DNA of 5,537 nt from Desulfobacteraceae bacterium. Lineage in GTDB: Bacteria > Desulfobacterota > Desulfobacteria > Desulfobacterales > Desulfobacteraceae. The notes beneath the pieces are model-generated. The model ran no database searches. It saw only the letters and a list, made by a program, of their open reading frames with translations, and was not told the origin of the DNA. Below, piece after piece: positions 1-5,420 of the stretch. The stretch covers positions 1 to 5,537 of the forward strand of contig PIVQ01000515.1 in the NCBI GenBank assembly GCA_003354055.1, in the 5' to 3' direction. Each line of letters starts with the position of its first letter. Position 1 is the stretch's first letter. The position numbers and the translations under genes were made by a program.

Positions 1-462
1 GCACAGCAAAAGATACTGATAGACAACCGGCAAGAGGCGAAGCTTCCAACCCTGCCAATCCGTCAAAAGACAGAACAGATCTTAAACGCCTTGGGCTGTG
101 ATGCCCATGAAATCTCCATAGTCATCATGGATGATCCGGCGATCCGGGAGCTGAATTCAAACTTCAGAGGCATGGATAAACCCACTAACGTGCTGTCCTT
201 TCCCATGCAGGAAGGTGAATTTTCTAACATTACCCCCGGGCTTCTGGGGGATGTGGTCATCTCCCTTGACACGGCGGAACAAGAAGCTGCTCAGGCCAAG
301 ATATCAATAGATGAGCGCATGTCCCAGCTATTGATCCACGGCATCCTTCACCTGCTGGGGTTTGACCATGAAGTTGATGACAATGAAGCAGACCGCATGG
401 AAGAAAAAAGTCTTGAGCTGCTTGCCATCATAGAAAAAAACAGCGGCTTGTCCGCATTTTGA
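1..462 (+). CDS. ybeY: Endoribonuclease YbeY (16S rRNA maturation factor), 5' partial
   Basis: YbeY is a cytoplasmic zinc-dependent endoribonuclease involved in 16S rRNA 3'-end maturation and 70S ribosome quality control. The frame is open from base 1, and 153 codons are visible. The family's N-terminal strand (KILIDNRQ) is already present at codons 4-11, so only a few residues and the start codon are missing off the left edge; the in-frame TTG at 91 would cut into the fold. The family signature H-x3-H-x5-H is intact as HGILHLLGFDH (His at visible codons 113, 117 and 123). The conserved FRGMDKPTNVLSFP segment contains the invariant Arg (codon 56). The gene is followed after 40 bp by pdxJ on the same strand, so the two are probably co-transcribed. 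The family call is very secure. Confidence 0.95.
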   Translation, partial: AQQKILIDNRQEAKLPTLPIRQKTEQILNALGCDAHEISIVIMDDPAIRELNSNFRGMDKPTNVLSFPMQEGEFSNITPGLLGDVVISLDTAEQEAAQAKISIDERMSQLLIHGILHLLGFDHEVDDNEADRMEEKSLELLAIIEKNSGLSAF

Positions 463-488
463 AACCGCTACGACAGTAAGATATATAC

Positions 489-496
489 GAGGAGGT
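489..496 (+). promoter_or_regulatory. Strong Shine-Dalgarno site of pdxJ
   Basis: GAGGAGGT is nearly a full anti-16S match. Its GGAGG core ends 7 nt before the ATG at 503, which fixes the pdxJ start. It sits in the 40-bp gap after ybeY, which shows no terminator. Confidence 0.85.
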
Positions 497-502
497 CTAC
501 AA

Positions 503-1222
503 ATGGCAGAATTAGCAGTAAACGTTGATCATGTGGCCACATTAAGACAGGCCAGGGGTGCCAGATATCCCGAACCTGTGGCAGCGGCTCTTGCTGCTGA
601 AACAGCCGGCGCAGACGCCATTGTGGTCCATCTAAGAGAAGACCGCCGCCATATTCAGGAACGGGATGTCCGTCTGCTGCGCCAGGTGGTGAAAACCCGA
701 CTGATTCTGGAAATGGCAGCCACCAGTGAAATGCTGGGCATCGCTCTGGATATCAAACCGGACACCGTGACCCTGGTGCCGGAAAAGAGGGAGGAGTTGA
801 CCACCGAAGGCGGCCTGGATCTGATCACCCACCAGGCCCACATCCGGGAAGCCGTTTCCACCCTTAAAAATGCAGGCATCCAGGTCTGCATTTTCATTGA
901 TCCGGACCTGGATCAAATCAAAGTGGCCCACAAAATAGATGCAGATGCCATTGAAATCCACACCGGTGCCTTTTGTGATGCTGAAACTGAGTTTGAAAAA
1001 CAAAAAGAATTTTCAAGAATTGTGGATGCGGCAAAAATCGGAACCAAATTAAAACTGAGGGTCAATGCGGGCCACGGGATCTGCTATAACTCAATCAATA
1101 CATTTAAAGGCTTAAGTGAAATAGGCGAGTACAGCATTGGACACAGCATTGTGTCAAAGGCAGTTCTCACCGGAATGGACACCGCTGTCCGGGACATGCA
1201 GCAATTGATTAAAGCCCTTTGA
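503..1222 (+). CDS. pdxJ: Pyridoxine 5'-phosphate synthase PdxJ
   Basis: PdxJ condenses 3-amino-2-oxopropyl phosphate with 1-deoxy-D-xylulose 5-phosphate to make pyridoxine 5'-phosphate, the last ring-forming step of DXP-dependent vitamin B6 synthesis. The product is 239 aa, close to the 243 aa of the E. coli enzyme. It is a single TIM barrel running from LAVNVDHVATLRQAR (res 4-18) to the C-terminal phosphate-binding GHSIVSKAVLTG (res 213-224). The three catalytic residues known from E. coli (His45, Glu72, His193) correspond to His43 in VVHLREDRRH, Glu70 in LILEMAA and His191 in VNAGHGI. The VTLVPEKREELTTEGG motif is also intact. The ATG is fixed by the strong ribosome binding site just upstream. 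The gene follows ybeY by 40 bp, consistent with one transcript. It shows no damage or anomaly. Confidence 0.97.
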   Translation: MAELAVNVDHVATLRQARGARYPEPVAAALAAETAGADAIVVHLREDRRHIQERDVRLLRQVVKTRLILEMAATSEMLGIALDIKPDTVTLVPEKREELTTEGGLDLITHQAHIREAVSTLKNAGIQVCIFIDPDLDQIKVAHKIDADAIEIHTGAFCDAETEFEKQKEFSRIVDAAKIGTKLKLRVNAGHGICYNSINTFKGLSEIGEYSIGHSIVSKAVLTGMDTAVRDMQQLIKAL

Positions 1223-1246
1223 CATTACCCCATACTCTGCTATAGT
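1219..1246 (+). promoter_or_regulatory. Candidate sigma-70 promoter of the receiver-PAS gene
   Basis: TTGACA (1219-1224, a perfect -35 that includes the pdxJ TGA stop) and TATAGT (1241-1246, 5/6 to the -10 consensus) are 16 bp apart. Transcription would start near 1253, leaving a leader of about 40 nt before the ATG at 1293. The site suggests that the receiver-PAS gene is its own unit. It was found by eye only. Confidence 0.55.
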
Positions 1247-1274
1247 AAATAATCAATATTCACCTTAGCAGAGT
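1234..1274. repeat. Perfect 9-bp inverted repeat around the promoter start region
   Basis: ACTCTGCTA (1234-1242) and TAGCAGAGT (1266-1274) are exact reverse complements with a 23-bp AT-rich spacer. The left arm runs into the -10 box of the candidate promoter, and the right arm lies in the predicted leader. It has no T-tract and too long a loop for an intrinsic terminator. A regulator-binding operator or a leader-RNA stem is more likely. Confidence 0.55.
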
Positions 1275-1292
1275 CATTCGACAATTATTACC

Positions 1293-2294
1293 ATGCGCCA
1301 AGAAACGATTTTACTTATAGATGATGAAGTTACAATACGGGAAAGCCTTTCCTCTTATTTAAGTGATGAAGGGTACAGGGTTTTTACGGCTGAAGACGGC
1401 GATGTCGGTCTGGATATCTATTTTAGAGAAGAAATCGACATTGTACTCACCGACCTGAGAATGCCTGTTATGGACGGACTTGAAGTCATGACCACCATTC
1501 ATCGGCATAATCCGGATGTGCCCATGGTGGTGGTATCCGGTGCAGGAAAAAAACAGGATGTGATCAAAGCCCTGCAGATGGGGGCAAAGGACTATATTAC
1601 CAAGCCCATCACCGACCTGGACATGATTACCCATGTGATTGAAAAGGCCCTTGAAAACAGGTACCTGATCCGGGAAAACAAGCGGTATCGCCAACGTCTG
1701 GAAAAAAGTGAAGCAAGGTACCGGACCATCACCGAACAGATCGCTGAAGGGGTATTTACGGTGGATGCCGTAGAGAACCTGACCTTTGCCAATCCGGCAT
1801 TTTGTAAAATGCTGGGGTATTCCCAGCCGGAACTTTGCACCATGAACCTGGTGGAGTTGGCCACCCGGGATAGTTTTACCGATATCACCCGAGAAACCCT
1901 CTCCTTGCAAAAAGGACTGATCAGCCGCTATGAAATCCAACTGGTCAACAAAAACGGCACCCAGGTACATGTAGAACTGGCCTGCAGCCCCATGTATGAT
2001 GATTCAAGCCAGTACAACGGCGCCATTGCAGTTGCCAGGGACATCACCCAACTCATTGAACTGAGACAAAAATACCAGAAGTTCCTCAAACAGGAAAAAG
2101 GAAGCTCTAAAGATATTATATCCATCTGTGCCAGTTGTAAAAATGTCAGGGGAGATGATGAAAACTGGAAACAGGTGGAAGAATTTTTCAGCCATGTGGT
2201 TTTCTCCCACGGCATATGCCCCGACTGTTGCGAGAAGCTTTATCCGGACATTAATATCAACGATATTGACGATGAGGATCCGGAAACGATATAG
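1293..2294 (+). CDS. Receiver-PAS signalling protein with Cys4 C-terminal module
   Basis: This is a 333-aa cytoplasmic signal-transduction protein. Residues 1-120 form a CheY-type receiver: acidic pair Asp10/Asp11, phospho-acceptor Asp54 (LTDLRMP), Ser82 and Lys104 (TKP). A charged helix, probably a coiled coil (about 116-140), leads to one PAS domain (about 140-252, GVFTVD...FANPAFCKMLGYS and a closing VARDITQL). The tail (about 275-317) reads SICASCKNVR...FSHGICPDCCEKLYPD, with Cys279/282 and Cys309/312(/313) plus His306, a likely metal or redox-sensitive knuckle. The last 15 residues are acidic. There is no HTH, kinase, GGDEF or HD output domain, so signalling is presumably by protein contact. 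The ATG places the receiver's first strand at residue 5 and a stop lies in frame at 1266; no Shine-Dalgarno is visible. No histidine kinase is adjacent. The domain calls are secure; the signal and partner are unknown. Confidence 0.9.
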   Translation: MRQETILLIDDEVTIRESLSSYLSDEGYRVFTAEDGDVGLDIYFREEIDIVLTDLRMPVMDGLEVMTTIHRHNPDVPMVVVSGAGKKQDVIKALQMGAKDYITKPITDLDMITHVIEKALENRYLIRENKRYRQRLEKSEARYRTITEQIAEGVFTVDAVENLTFANPAFCKMLGYSQPELCTMNLVELATRDSFTDITRETLSLQKGLISRYEIQLVNKNGTQVHVELACSPMYDDSSQYNGAIAVARDITQLIELRQKYQKFLKQEKGSSKDIISICASCKNVRGDDENWKQVEEFFSHVVFSHGICPDCCEKLYPDININDIDDEDPETI

Positions 2295-2301
2295 AAAACC
2301 A

Positions 2302-3153
2302 TCAACTCAGCAACCCGGCAACCCGGGCGGCCTGACTCACTCCGCAGCAATTGTTTGACTCCACAAGCCCGAATCCTTCCTTCATATCTTCAGGACCGTT
2401 GTCCACCAGCAATCCAAGTCCGGACCATTCCAGCAGATCTCTGTCATTGTAGTCGTTTCCCACAGATACCACCTTAGCTCGGCAAATATCAAGGTGCCTG
2501 GCAAGCCAGCCAATAGAGCTGCTTTTGGATACTTTCTTATGAAAGACCTCAACCCAGGCAGACCTGTGATCCAGAGGAGATGTGGCATGGATGACACTAA
2601 AGGTGTTCAGGTCAGATTGAATTTCGATCAGTTTTTCCTGATCTATGCCTCCGGGAACAATGGCCAAGACCTCTGTGGCATGATCATACAGGTCAGCCTC
2701 CTCTCTCAGGGGACAGCCAAAAGAGGGATACAGATCAATCCTGTGATGAAAATCAGGATTTTTATCCCGGCCGTTGATCTTGAACAGGAAGTGCGGGGTA
2801 TCCGGGATAGACTTGTGGACCATATAATCAAACCCAAGACGGTCAAAATAGGTACATATCTCCCGAACATCCGCCTTTGGAATTGCATGGGAAAGCAGAA
2901 GGCGGTCACGGGTCAGAGAATAGATACCGGCACCGGTTGAAAAAACAAGATAATCCACGGGCAGCTGATCCCGGGTGAGTCCCATTTGATTCAGGGCCCG
3001 TTGAAATGAATACAGGCTTCTGCCCGTAGCAATGGCAGTGATGGTGTTATCCGCCCTAAGAAGGGACAGGGTTTGAAGATCCCGGTCGTGAATCTGCTTT
3101 GCATCCGTAAGCAGGGTTCCGTCAAAATCAGTTACAAATAAATTTTCATTCAT
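2302..3153 (-). CDS. Cof-type HAD-superfamily (class IIB) phosphatase
   Basis: This 283-aa soluble HAD hydrolase probably dephosphorylates a sugar phosphate or other small metabolite. Motif I is DFDGTLL (nucleophile Asp9, acid/base Asp11). Motif II is AIATGRS (Thr43). Motif III is the Lys of KKVSKSSS (Lys210). Motif IV is VGNDYNDRDLL (res 231-241). The long insert between motifs II and III (about 80-200) fits the C2 cap of the Cof/sucrose-phosphatase-like branch. Motif IV has Asn where Cof proteins usually have the first Asp of G-D-x-x-N-D, with Asp234 next to it and Asp237 kept; metal binding should still be possible. The gene starts 35 bp after the receiver gene on the same strand, with a weak ribosome binding site, so it is probably translated from the same mRNA. 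Its stop lies 7 bp from the convergent receiver-PAS gene. The substrate cannot be told from sequence. Confidence 0.9.
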   Translation of the reverse strand: MNENLFVTDFDGTLLTDAKQIHDRDLQTLSLLRADNTITAIATGRSLYSFQRALNQMGLTRDQLPVDYLVFSTGAGIYSLTRDRLLLSHAIPKADVREICTYFDRLGFDYMVHKSIPDTPHFLFKINGRDKNPDFHHRIDLYPSFGCPLREEADLYDHATEVLAIVPGGIDQEKLIEIQSDLNTFSVIHATSPLDHRSAWVEVFHKKVSKSSSIGWLARHLDICRAKVVSVGNDYNDRDLLEWSGLGLLVDNGPEDMKEGFGLVESNNCCGVSQAARVAGLLS

Positions 3154-3188
3154 AATTTTAGATGCACCGGGTATGCCGGACCGGGAAC

Positions 3189-3566
3189 TCAGGAGGATAC
3201 TGCATCCAGTACTCCTCGAACGGTCTCAAGTAAGATATCCATATCAAAGGGTTTTAACAACACCGTTGAAATCCCTTTATTTTCTGTAATCTCCGGAGTA
3301 ATTCTGATGCCAGAACAGAGGATCACCGGAACCCCGGGCCTGATCTCGTGGATTTTTGCCACCATCACATCCCCGGTCATTCCGGGCATGGTGTAATCGG
3401 TGATCAGAAGGTCGTACCGGTCCGGATCCTTTTTAAACAGGGCCAGGGCACCAACAGGGCTTGTTTCAATATCCACCCGGTATCCGTAATCTTCGAGCAT
3501 TTCCTTGCCCACCTCTGCCAGATAATCTTCATCATCGACAAACAGGATGGTTTCATGTCCTTCCAT
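3189..3566 (-). CDS. Single-domain response regulator (stand-alone receiver)
   Basis: The product is 125 aa and consists only of a CheY-like receiver. It has the acidic pair Asp11/Asp12 (LFVDDED), phospho-acceptor Asp57 (LLITDYTMPGMTGD), Ser85 (ILCSG) and Lys105 (LLKPF), so it should be phosphorylatable. The GHETILFVDDE start and the TDYTMPGMTGD and VPVILCSG segments resemble receivers that normally form the C-terminus of hybrid histidine kinases in Desulfobacterota, so the gene may derive from such a kinase. No kinase is in the window. The start is supported by GGAGAGGA 6 nt upstream. It follows the antitoxin gene by 45 bp and precedes the HAD gene by 35 bp, all on the same strand. It probably acts by protein-protein contact or as a phosphate shuttle; the partner is unknown. 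Confidence 0.92.
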   Translation of the reverse strand: MEGHETILFVDDEDYLAEVGKEMLEDYGYRVDIETSPVGALALFKKDPDRYDLLITDYTMPGMTGDVMVAKIHEIRPGVPVILCSGIRITPEITENKGISTVLLKPFDMDILLETVRGVLDAVSS

Positions 3567-3572
3567 TACCGG

Positions 3573-3580
3573 TCCTCTCC
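3573..3580 (-). promoter_or_regulatory. Shine-Dalgarno site of the stand-alone receiver gene
   Basis: Read on the minus strand the bases are GGAGAGGA, 6 nt before the ATG at 3566. This is the strongest ribosome binding site of the minus-strand cluster and settles the receiver's start. Confidence 0.75.
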
Positions 3581-3605
3581 TTTTTATTTTCCTGCAGTTT
3601 CCCCG

Positions 3606-3662
3606 ACGCCTTTACTCGGGGGCAACGCCTTTACTCGGGGGCAACGCCTCTGCCCTGGGGCA
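3606..3662. repeat. 19-bp tandem repeat, three copies (two perfect, one degenerate)
   Basis: The unit ACGCCTTTACTCGGGGGCA occurs exactly at 3606-3624 and 3625-3643. A third copy at 3644-3662 matches at 15 of 19 positions. The array covers the last codons, the stop and a few bases downstream of the antitoxin gene. Because 19 is not a multiple of three, each copy is read in a different frame; the stop TAA comes from copy 3606-3624. Such an array is prone to slippage. Confidence 0.92.
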
Positions 3663-3932
3663 GGTGACCAAAAGACCTCTTCCGTCCATATTCAGGTGAT
3701 CGCACAACCGGGCCACCATTACCGGATCACAATAATCTCCCTCCCTGAGTGCCTCAAATGCCGGTTTGGAGATATCAAGCCCTGCCAACAGATCTTCCAG
3801 GCCATGCCCCATTTTCAAACAGGTGTCAACCACCGCCATCGTGGTCCGGCAAATATGGCATTCCCTGGCATAAAAGGTCTTGAATCCTGGATCTTTCAGC
3901 TTTTCCGTTTTCAAGTCCCTAAAAAATAGCAT
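3612..3932 (-). CDS. HigA-like (XRE-type) antitoxin, divergent
   Basis: This 106-aa protein is encoded directly behind, and overlapping by 14 bp, the HigB-like toxin gene. That is the toxin-first order and overlap typical of higBA-type modules. The N-terminus (MLFFRDLKTEKLKDPGFKTFY) matches the usual start of Gp49-partner antitoxins (D-L-K-x-K-L-K-D-P-x-F-K-x-x-Y). Residues about 39-83 can be read as an XRE-like helix-turn-helix (LEDLLAGLDISKPAFEALREGDY...VMVARLCDHLNM), though the canonical GLTQ-x-x-LA pattern is weak. The protein carries six cysteines (25, 28, 38, 68, 77, 91), including a CHIC pair that is unusual here. The last 13 residues or so come from the 19-bp tandem repeat. The start is the ATG overlapping the toxin stop; upstream in-frame ATGs lie antisense inside toxin coding DNA. 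It should neutralise the toxin and repress the operon. The antitoxin role rests largely on context. Confidence 0.7.
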   Translation of the reverse strand: MLFFRDLKTEKLKDPGFKTFYARECHICRTTMAVVDTCLKMGHGLEDLLAGLDISKPAFEALREGDYCDPVMVARLCDHLNMDGRGLLVTCPRAEALPPSKGVAPE

Positions 3933-4308
3933 GGACCTGACTTTCAAGTTGATCCCGGGAAATCTTGTCCAGAAAACCATCCCTGTATCGGATGACCTGG
4001 TTAATGTACTTATCCGGAACCCTCTGGGTGGTCTTAAAAAACACATGGTAGAGTACGATGAAGCGCTCATAGCAGAAAAAATATAAAATTCTCACCCGGT
4101 CTTTTGCCAGGCTGAACCTGAGTTCATGGATGCCGTCGTGGAGAATATCCGCATAGGGTCTGGGTAAAATAGGTCCCTGGTCTTCAAGCAGTGATAATAT
4201 CCTGAGCATCTTCACCTGGTGTGCCGGCTGACATTCGTTGATAAATTCAGTCACCGGACAGGCCTGTTCTGTTTCATCGCAAAAAAGAATTACCCATTTC
4301 TTCTGCAT
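3919..4308 (-). CDS. Gp49/HigB-like toxin of the RelE/ParE superfamily
   Basis: The product is 129 aa and fits the phage-derived Gp49-like toxin family (RelE/ParE fold), whose characterised members cleave mRNA at the ribosome. Visible hallmarks are PVTEFINE (res 18-25), a helix with an LLEDQGPILPRPYADIL stretch (40-56), the core strand HDGIHELRF (57-65, family G-x-x-E-L-R), RVRILYFF (71-78), and FFKTTQRVP (90-98) in place of the usual F-x-K-K-T-x-x-x-P. The C-terminal helix (to 129) is somewhat longer than average. The same frame is open far upstream, but that part is antisense to the M55 gene. The ATG at 4308, with a weak GGAA ribosome site 4 nt upstream, puts the fold's first strand (WVILFCDE) at residue 5. 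It heads the minus-strand cluster and is divergent from the M55 gene. Activity is not proven by sequence. Confidence 0.83.
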   Translation of the reverse strand: MQKKWVILFCDETEQACPVTEFINECQPAHQVKMLRILSLLEDQGPILPRPYADILHDGIHELRFSLAKDRVRILYFFCYERFIVLYHVFFKTTQRVPDKYINQVIRYRDGFLDKISRDQLESQVHAIF

Positions 4309-4483
4309 TATATTCCGTTCATCATCTATGTGAATTGATAGTAGCCTGCAGAATATCAGACTAGGCACCGGATTGAAAAGGGGTAAAAAACAAAATTCCC
4401 AAAAGCCTTGATAACCCGCCTCCGGAAAGAGTAGGATGCCCAGAATAAAAAAACTGGTGACCCCTGATTCAATAAAGGCATCC
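4309..4483. other. Divergent intergenic region between toxin and M55 gene
   Basis: This 175-bp stretch (127 bp if the M55 gene starts at 4436) must hold the promoter of the toxin-antitoxin cluster on the minus strand and that of the M55 gene on the plus strand. I see only weak promoter-like boxes, for example TTGATA at 4335-4340 without a convincing -10 partner, and no clear operator palindrome. It contains no other gene that I can support. Confidence 0.4.
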
Positions 4484-5419
4484 ATGACACCCAGAAAAAT
4501 CCTCATCATTTCAGACATAGAAGGCAGTTCCGAGTGCCGTACCCGGGCCTCTGCCAAATTTTTCGGCAAAGGCTGGCCCCGTGCCTGCCTGGGCATGACA
4601 AAAGATGTCAATGCAGTGGTCACGGCATTATTTGATGCCGGGGTACAGAGGATCAATATCCGGGATTTCCACAGAACCGCCTATAATATCATCCCCTCAC
4701 TTGTCCACCCGAAAGCTGTCCTTGACCAGGGATACGCCACGGGCCCGGTACCGGGATTAGGCTCCCCAAACGGCTTTGACGGATTGATAATGATCGGTAT
4801 GCATGCCCCGTCCGGATCTTCAGGATTCCTGCCCCATACCCTGACATCCAGAATTGCCCGGGTAACCATTAACGGGAAACTTTTGTCCGAGGCCCAGTTG
4901 TTTTCCGCTGCCCTGGCATCCTTTGGCATTCCGCCGTTGTATTTTTCCGGCTGTCCCGAAGCCTGCGCCCATACCCAAAAATTCATGCCGGATATCCATA
5001 CGTTTGCCATTGATAAATTAGAACCGGGATTTCATGCCCCGACCTGGCGAAGACAATTGGCAGCAGCCTCGGTTAAGTCACTGAACTATAAAAACAGCAG
5101 GCCGTACAACCCTGAAGGCCCGTTTCAGGCCGTTGTAACCATGGCCCGGGGAAAGACTGTGGCCAGGACTCTGGCGCAGCGGTGGGGGTATAAATGCAAA
5201 GACCGGGACATTTATCTTGAAGTAAAAGATTATTCCACCCTTTTCAGGGAACTATCCAGGATGGCCTTCTTAACGCCTCTGGGAGAACAATTGATTCCCA
5301 TTGCCCTGCCCCTGTATCACTTGATGGGAAGAGCGGGACTTGCATGGGTAAAAAAAAGCCCCTGTGTCCGGACAGAACTCCGGATAACACAGGGGCAACA
5401 ATTCAATAGAAACGCCTGA
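4484..5419 (+). CDS. M55-family D-aminopeptidase (DppA-like)
   Basis: M55 peptidases such as Bacillus subtilis DppA are zinc D-aminopeptidases acting on D-Ala-containing peptides. All DppA metal and catalytic residues (Asp8, Glu10, His60, His104, His115, Glu133, from memory) are found at a constant +3 offset: Asp11 and Glu13 (SDIEG), His63 (RDFHR), His107 (GMHAP), His118 (LPHTL) and Glu136 (LLSEAQ). The ATG at 4484 is preferred because it places KILIISDIEG at residue 5, as in the family, and has AAAGG 5 nt upstream. An in-frame ATG at 4436 would add 16 residues. The protein has 311 aa, somewhat longer than DppA, with a hydrophobic stretch near 275-298. The last 20 or so residues are encoded by an opposite-strand terminator hairpin and are probably not functional. 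There is no signal peptide, so it is cytoplasmic. No peptide transporter genes are adjacent. A role in D-amino-acid peptide or peptidoglycan-fragment recycling is inferred. Confidence 0.9.
   Translation: MTPRKILIISDIEGSSECRTRASAKFFGKGWPRACLGMTKDVNAVVTALFDAGVQRINIRDFHRTAYNIIPSLVHPKAVLDQGYATGPVPGLGSPNGFDGLIMIGMHAPSGSSGFLPHTLTSRIARVTINGKLLSEAQLFSAALASFGIPPLYFSGCPEACAHTQKFMPDIHTFAIDKLEPGFHAPTWRRQLAAASVKSLNYKNSRPYNPEGPFQAVVTMARGKTVARTLAQRWGYKCKDRDIYLEVKDYSTLFRELSRMAFLTPLGEQLIPIALPLYHLMGRAGLAWVKKSPCVRTELRITQGQQFNRNA
5350..5396 (-). terminator. Intrinsic terminator of a leftward transcript entering from the right
   Basis: On the minus strand the sequence forms a 10-bp perfect stem (GCCCCTGTGT/ACACAGGGGC), a 3-nt bulge, a further CCGG/CCGG stem and an 8-nt loop, followed at once by eight T's (complement of 5350-5357). 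This is a textbook Rho-independent terminator for minus-strand transcription. On the plus strand there is no T-tract after the hairpin, so it is not the M55 gene's terminator although it lies inside that gene's last codons. No minus-strand gene ending here can be identified within the window. Confidence 0.88.
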
Positions 5420-5420
5420 G

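Noticed and set aside
632..1003. Minus-strand open frames inside pdxJ, and similar antisense frames inside the receiver-PAS, HAD and M55 genes
   Set aside because: They are shadows of well-conserved genes, with no recognisable domain and no supporting ribosome site.
1234..1274. The 9-bp inverted repeat as the pdxJ terminator
   Set aside because: The loop is 23 nt and no run of T's follows the right arm.
2253..2267. AATATC-AAC-GATATT palindrome near the end of the receiver-PAS gene
   Set aside because: It is AT-rich, without a T-tract, and encodes the acidic Asn/Asp/Ile tail; chance in coding sequence is the simpler reading.
2314..2327. CCCGG-CAAC-CCGGG hairpin near the end of the HAD gene as a bidirectional terminator for the two convergent genes
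   Set aside because: The stem is only 5 bp, no T-tract follows on either strand, and the bases are coding.
3606..3662. The 19-bp tandem repeat as a CRISPR or iteron array
   Set aside because: There are no spacers between units, only about three copies, and the array is part of a coding end.
3933..4070. Longer antitoxin starting at 4070
   Set aside because: The extension lies out of frame within conserved toxin codons; the family N-terminus (DLKTEKLKDPGFK) starts just after the ATG at 3932.
4309..4656. N-terminal extension of the toxin frame upstream of its ATG
   Set aside because: The extra 116 codons are mostly antisense to the conserved start of the M55 gene, and the toxin fold begins right at the ATG at 4308.
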